A program made the position numbers and the translations under genes. From positions 68,921,561 through 68,985,560 of the forward strand of contig NC_088775.1 of assembly GCF_954871325.1 (NCBI RefSeq): 64,000 nucleotides of DNA, in the 5' to 3' direction. The notes beneath the pieces are model-generated. The model was not told where the DNA came from. It saw only the letters and a program-made list of their open reading frames with translations, and did no database searches. Within the stretch, counting starts at the first letter, position 1, and each line of letters starts with the position of its first letter. Positions 59,440 to 64,000 of this stretch are shown here, piece by piece. Source of the DNA: Gordionus sp. m RMFG-2023 (taxonomy: Eukaryota > Nematomorpha > Gordioida > Chordodea > Parachordodidae).

Positions 59440-59542
59440 TAAATTCTAATGGCAGGAAAATTCGTAAATTAAAAATTTAACCAACCGGTGCAGACTTAGG
59501 CTTCTTATCAGGCCGAATAACGTCAGATATTGTAGATCTCTA
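59440..59542. mobile_element. MITE right end, GTAGATCTCTA
   Basis: CAGGCCGAATAACGTCAGAT followed by ATTGTAGATCTCTA parallels the right ends at 25044 and 53060. It is probably the end of a decayed copy that starts somewhere after 58970. Confidence 0.5.
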
Positions 59543-60400
59543 GTTATTGTGAAAATTAAATTTTAAATATTCTGTTTTTATCAATTAACTATTGTTAAAT
59601 CACATGATTTTTCAAACATTTACCCGCTTCTTATGTCGACTTCTTTTTGAACATTTTAATATATTTGCAAAAACAGGGTTTTAAAAACCAATTTTTTTTA
59701 AGACCCGGGTATCTCTGCAAGTATTTTATTTGATTAAAAATTTATTTTAGGTTTATATAATGATCAAACCGTAAAAATAATATTCTTTATTTGCATAATA
59801 AATAACAACTTATTAATATTTATCACATTATATACTAACTATAAGTTTTTTTTCTTCAATATTCTATTTGAAACTTCCTTATTTTTTAATTCGAAGTATG
59901 TTTTTGTTTGGACCCTGAGCCATAAATCTAGCAAAGGTGAACATATATAATTATAGATCGTTCAATTGTTTCCTTTTGTTTAAATATTTGCCAGTTACTA
60001 AGTAAAGTTTGCAATTATTATAATTTGTTTATTATACAAAATTTTAAGTATGAACCAATATGATATGCAAAAAGTTACCAATTTGTCATTTATGTTAGAT
60101 CAGATATACTTTTATTTAACCAATAAAATTAATTAAACTCAACTTTTATATGATTTATGGATTCTAGATAATTATACCATTTATTAAGATATATTTAATA
60201 TTTTGTGTTTGCAAGGCAACTTAATAATTTATTAACCAAAAAATAACCATTGAATTATTATTAATCCTTCTTCTTTTTTTTCTCCACTTAATGTTTCTAT
60301 CTGTAGAATTTAAATAGATAATAGTAAAAAAAATTTTTTTTTAAATATATTATTGATTAATATTTAATCGATAACTTTATTAGCAAGGATGTCATCATGC
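59543..60400. other. AT-rich stretch, nothing recognised
   Basis: No open frame, repeat or element end could be supported. Confidence 0.5.
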
Positions 60401-60408
60401 ACAAACAT

Positions 60409-61042
60409 CAGAGTTGTTAAAGTATCATTTTCAAACGAGATATAGATAGAGATACAATAAAAATTGAGAAATGTTAAATCACATTTGAAGTGAGTCAAGC
60501 TTTATTTAATTTGATATTTTAAAATTAAATAATTATAACATAGATTATCGCTAGCTTTTAATGATAAAATATTCTCAAAGTTTTCATTAGTGAGATATTT
60601 CCATTTACTTAAATCCATTGTTAGCCACACTAAAATGTCTTTTCACTGATGCACTGAAAGGTAATGTTGTGCTATACTTTGTAAATAACACTTTTATATC
60701 AAGACTCAAAAATCCTAATATTTTTACAAAAATTTTTCAAAGTTTGAAGGGTAGCAAAATTTTATCATTATCCATATCCTTTAAGGACTGTTTAACAAAA
60801 TCGAATATTAAATCTTTAATTTTTTTTTGGTCATCTATTATGTAAAATATTTGCCTTTGTTTTAAATGATAAATTAATTCGAGCAGAATTTTAATAAATT
60901 TAATACAAAAGTGGTATACTTTTTAATATAATAAAATGGTATCAAAATATATCAAAAATGGATAAATAGGGCGCTAAAGGTTTATATGTATGCAAGTACC
61001 TTTATAAAAGTTTTAAATAAGATACCTATAATAATTTAACAA
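60409..61042 (-). mobile_element. hAT relic, AGATAC family
   Basis: The left end CAGAGTTGTTAAAGTATC matches the termini of 20389-23931 and 44105-44901. The right end near TTTAACAACTTTAATTG is eroded and target duplications are lost. On the minus strand, about 60850-60600 reads KVLFTKYSTTLPFSASVKRH then FSVANNG, a changed form of the SSAPVERLFS dimerisation motif. Confidence 0.65.
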
Positions 61043-61385
61043 CTTTAATTGATTATTCCCCGAACTCCAGAATTAATTTATTTTAAAATATATATTAAGT
61101 TTTCATGATCTACATATTAAGTTATTTTTAGAAATTTTTATTTAGTATCCTCCTTATTTTACAATAATATGCACAGATCTTTTCTGCACTAATGTTGCCT
61201 CAATAGGACATTTATTGGGTATAAATAAAAAAAGTTTCCCTAAATTAATTTATCAAGTTTTTCAGGAATAAAATTAATTCCATATTTATTCAAAAACAGT
61301 ACAAAATTAACATTTTAAAGTGATAAAATAAAAAATCATTAAAACATTGTGCTTAATATATCAAATTAATATTAATAGTATACAC

Positions 61386-62501
61386 TAGAGGTCCGCAATG
61401 GGCGGGTGTTTAGCCCACAAGCCTGCCTGTCCAATATTTTAAAAAATTAACTCGTCCGCCAATCCGCTCATAGTTTTAAAAATAATATGACCGCCCGCCC
61501 GTCCATGAGTCTAAAATTCTTTACCAGCCAGTACATTTGTTTCAAATTTATACCCGTCCGCCCATTATATAAAAAATTTTTTTAACCCATGCCGCGCATT
61601 AAATTTAACTCATTCTTTATAGTTTTTTTAAAAACTAATTAAAAAAAAATGATTCAGTTTAGTTTTATAAAGGAATTTATTTGATTTAATAAAATATTAT
61701 GTAAAAAATATAAATATAAAATTTATGTTTATATTTATTAATATTATTTCTAATTATAATGCAAAATAATAATAAATCCACATTTTCTGGATTCACGCAC
61801 GTTCCTTTTTGTTCTATAAACCTTCCAGAAATGTTATTTCCTGGTTCGGAAGAAGCATTGGATCTTGATAGCTTTGACAAATCTCTTTCTTGTCGTTTCC
61901 ACAGTAGGATATCCGTTTGAAGTATATCCTCTAATTAAGTGAGATATTTAAATAAAAAGTAAAACCATTAATAAATAAAAAAAAGCAATTTGAATTAATT
62001 GTTTATAAATGGTAAACAAACTAAACTTAGTAACCTAAAATCTTGCTAAATTATACAAAAACTTGCTGCTTTAAGATTTAAATATTGTTAGATCATTAGG
62101 TAAGGTGCTCACTTCTGTAACAGCCACATCTTCTCATCTGTTGTTGTTTAATTTTGACGTGGATAAAACATTGCATAATTTAAAACCTTTAATTGAAATC
62201 TCTTTGCTTTTGGAGAAACGGGTAAAATCAGATTTTCATTCAAGTTGATGTTATATTCTTCCATGCAAATACATGTTTACGATACTAACACATCCACAGA
62301 TATCGATTGGTATTAAAAATGTTGAAATTTCATGGAGCATTTTTTTAATATTTACATAATGATTTTAAATAACAAATAAAAGTTGTAAATTTTTTAGCCC
62401 GCCCGCCCATAGTTTAAATATTTATCTTAACACACCTGACCGCCCGCCTATTTTTTAAAGAAAATTAACCCGCTCGCCCACCGGCCTAATGCAGACCTCT
62501 A
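61386..62501 (-). mobile_element. hAT element with GGGCGGGT ends
   Basis: Ends TAGAGGTCCGCAATGGGCGGG and AATGCAGACCTCTA lie between exact copies of GTATACAC (61378-61385, 62502-62509). Subterminal zones repeat CCGCCCGCCC. The interior has a hAT transposase remnant on the minus strand. The 1116-bp length is far below that of an autonomous hAT. Confidence 0.94.
61680..61950 (-). pseudogene. hAT transposase remnant, dimerisation domain
   Basis: Minus-strand text RLEDILQTDILLWKRQE is followed by LSKLSRSNASSEPGNNISGR and then CVNPENVDLLLF, equivalent to the NASSERVFSISGR...LNPENVDLLLF pattern of many hAT transposases. The usual ERVFS has become EPGNN, with changes that would inactivate it. N-terminal parts are not recognisable in 61950-62400. 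Confidence 0.85.
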
Positions 62502-62509
62502 GTATACAC

Positions 62510-63560
62510 CATCGTAGCAATTTTTTTTTAAACTTACTATATTTGTGTTTATATAATATTAGGACTATTTAGCAAAATATATTAACATATAACTAATTAA
62601 AATTAGTCGGAATAATATTATAAGAATTTTACTCAAACTCAATAAAGTAATTATTTTAAAAGAACCGGCTATAAAAGCCATATTTCGCTATGACCTTATC
62701 TATTAAGAATTAAGTTTCCTCTAAATTATAGTTAAAACTATATTTTTTTCAGTTATTATTATTTTATTATGAAATGACACATATTTTATTTGTTTAAGGG
62801 ATTAAAAATATTGCCTTTGGTTTATATTAAAATCTGGATAGTTTCTAAAATTAAACTTCCTTCTTTTATCTGGAATGTGTTAATAATTTATTTTTTTTAA
62901 AAGCGCGAATTCTACTTTCAACAATAAATTTAATAGTGTTATAAAATTTTATGCATAAGTTTCTTAATGATTATTTTGGTAACTAAAATAAACTTTAAAT
63001 TATCGAAGTCGGGTCGAGTTGGGAGGGGCACCAGGAACACTTCATTTAAGAAATATCAAAATGTAAGGAGCGAAACTCAGTTATATTATAATTTTAATTA
63101 TGATATCAGTGTGTGTGACAATAACAATTTTTTGTGTATATATTAGGTTCTTACGACTTTATTATAGTTATAACATAGATGTGTTTTTTGCCCTAAATTT
63201 GTGCTAAAACAAATTATAACATTTTTTTTTATATTTTTTAAGAGTAAACTGCAAATTTGATATTTAAATGAAAGCGTGAAGCCTCCTTTATTTTACAAAA
63301 CATATTTTGTCGAACTGAACATAATATTATTCTGTTAATTTTAGAAGCATAACTGTTATGTCTAATCTAAGATGAGATAATATATGCAGAGTCCCTAAAA
63401 TGCAAGGGAGGGGCACTCGATTACTTAAAAAACAGGAGACAAACGAAAATTGGAAGAAATAGAGGCGAATTTTGGTTTTTCCAAGAATTTGAGGCAAATT
63501 AAAAAAATATTTTTATATCTAAGCGTTTCATATAAAATACATTATATCTATATTATATAA
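62510..63560. other. AT-rich stretch, nothing recognised
   Basis: No frame, repeat or element end could be supported. Confidence 0.5.
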
Positions 63561-63568
63561 AATAGCTA

Positions 63569-63785
63569 AGGGAGACCGGGGTTATTTCGAACATCTTTGA
63601 TTTAGAGTGCCATATAATTGTGAAACTTATCTAAAAAATAACTATATGAGTGGGAACTCATCATTAGACTATAATTTCATTATGCCAAATGATTTTTGCC
63701 TTATATTTTTTTTCCATACAAATTTAACGAGAATCATCTTTTGTCCGGATCTATCCAAGCCCGGGGTATTCCCGGACGCAACCGG
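63569..63785. mobile_element. Possible MITE with GGGAGACCGGGG end
   Basis: GGGAGACCGGGGTTATTTCG at 63569 and CCCGGGGTATTCCCGGACGC at 63761 are GC-rich islands about 200 bp apart. They resemble the ends of GGGGTnATTnCG-type MITEs. Inverted pairing is poor, so this is tentative. The frame at 63607-63801 spans it and has no known domain. 63786-64000 shows nothing further. Confidence 0.3.
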
Positions 63786-64000
63786 GACATTTATGGATTA
63801 ATGCTTATTTGCTTTATTTTATTAGAAAATGATTTTAAAATTGACCAATTATATAAATAACTTTATTCATGAATTTAATAATCCTTGAGGCCCATCATAT
63901 ACCAAATATTTGATTGTCCTCCTTCATTTTTGAAATTTTATTATAAGCTTTATTAGTAATACATTTATGATTATTTTTCTTTATAAATTTTCATTTTCAA

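Noticed and set aside
60618-60845. Plus-strand 75-codon frame
   Set aside because: Shadow of the minus-strand hAT remnant at the same place.

Overview
The window is AT-rich eukaryotic DNA, almost certainly from an animal. It holds one intact-looking host gene, ribosomal protein L4 (RPL4, positions 16861-18379), split into eight coding exons by seven short introns. Six introns are 38 to 45 bases long and one is 106. The longer intron carries a box C/D snoRNA whose guide matches U18 (SNORD18), a snoRNA hosted by RPL4 in vertebrates as well. The protein resembles metazoan uL4. Tiny introns and strong AT bias suggest a small, perhaps parasitic, invertebrate, but the species cannot be fixed from the sequence.

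Almost everything else is transposon debris, and hAT-type elements dominate. Eleven elements have 8-bp target-site duplications that match exactly or at 7 of 8 bases: 9227-12619, 14905-15981, 20389-23931 with 20706-22648 nested inside it, 24428-24566, 25413-28907, 32457-35792, 50069-50270, 52557-53060, 54115-55385 and 61386-62501. Three more have weaker or simple-sequence duplications (6553-6774, 19117-19646, 44105-44901). Several hold recognisable hAT dimerisation-domain remnants. Other relics are a Harbinger-like element with a MADF-domain gene (7.1-8.7 kb), a widespread invertebrate DNA transposon protein (40.2-41.7 kb), a Tigger/pogo-like element (47.7-48.9 kb), SINE-like pieces, and three retroelement or integrase fossils (36.7-38.3, 47.2-47.7 and 58.0-58.5 kb).

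The most unusual structure is at 25413-28907. It is a 3.5-kb, nearly perfect palindrome with a 12-bp terminal repeat and an exact 8-bp target duplication. Each arm holds about ten copies of a 119-bp repeat plus a GTCG-rich outer zone. It shares its ends with three tiny MITEs in the same window, so it looks like a giant foldback member of that family. A second oddity, at 38390-40186, is a pair of inverted repeats interlocked in the order A-B-A'-B'. A third is a pair of hAT elements (9.2-12.6 and 32.5-35.8 kb) that each carry two transposase fragments facing opposite ways.

Layout: 0-9 kb old MITE, hAT and Harbinger debris; 9.2-12.6 kb hAT; 13-16.4 kb C/G-run MITEs; 16.9-18.4 kb RPL4 with its snoRNA; 19-25 kb MITEs and nested hATs; 25.4-28.9 kb giant palindrome; 31-36.4 kb duplicated repeat interrupted by a hAT; 36.7-41.7 kb integrase fossil, interlocked repeats and truncated transposase; 42-64 kb scattered hATs, C-rich tandem array, Tigger-like element and retroelement fragments, separated by AT-rich sequence in which no gene was recognised.
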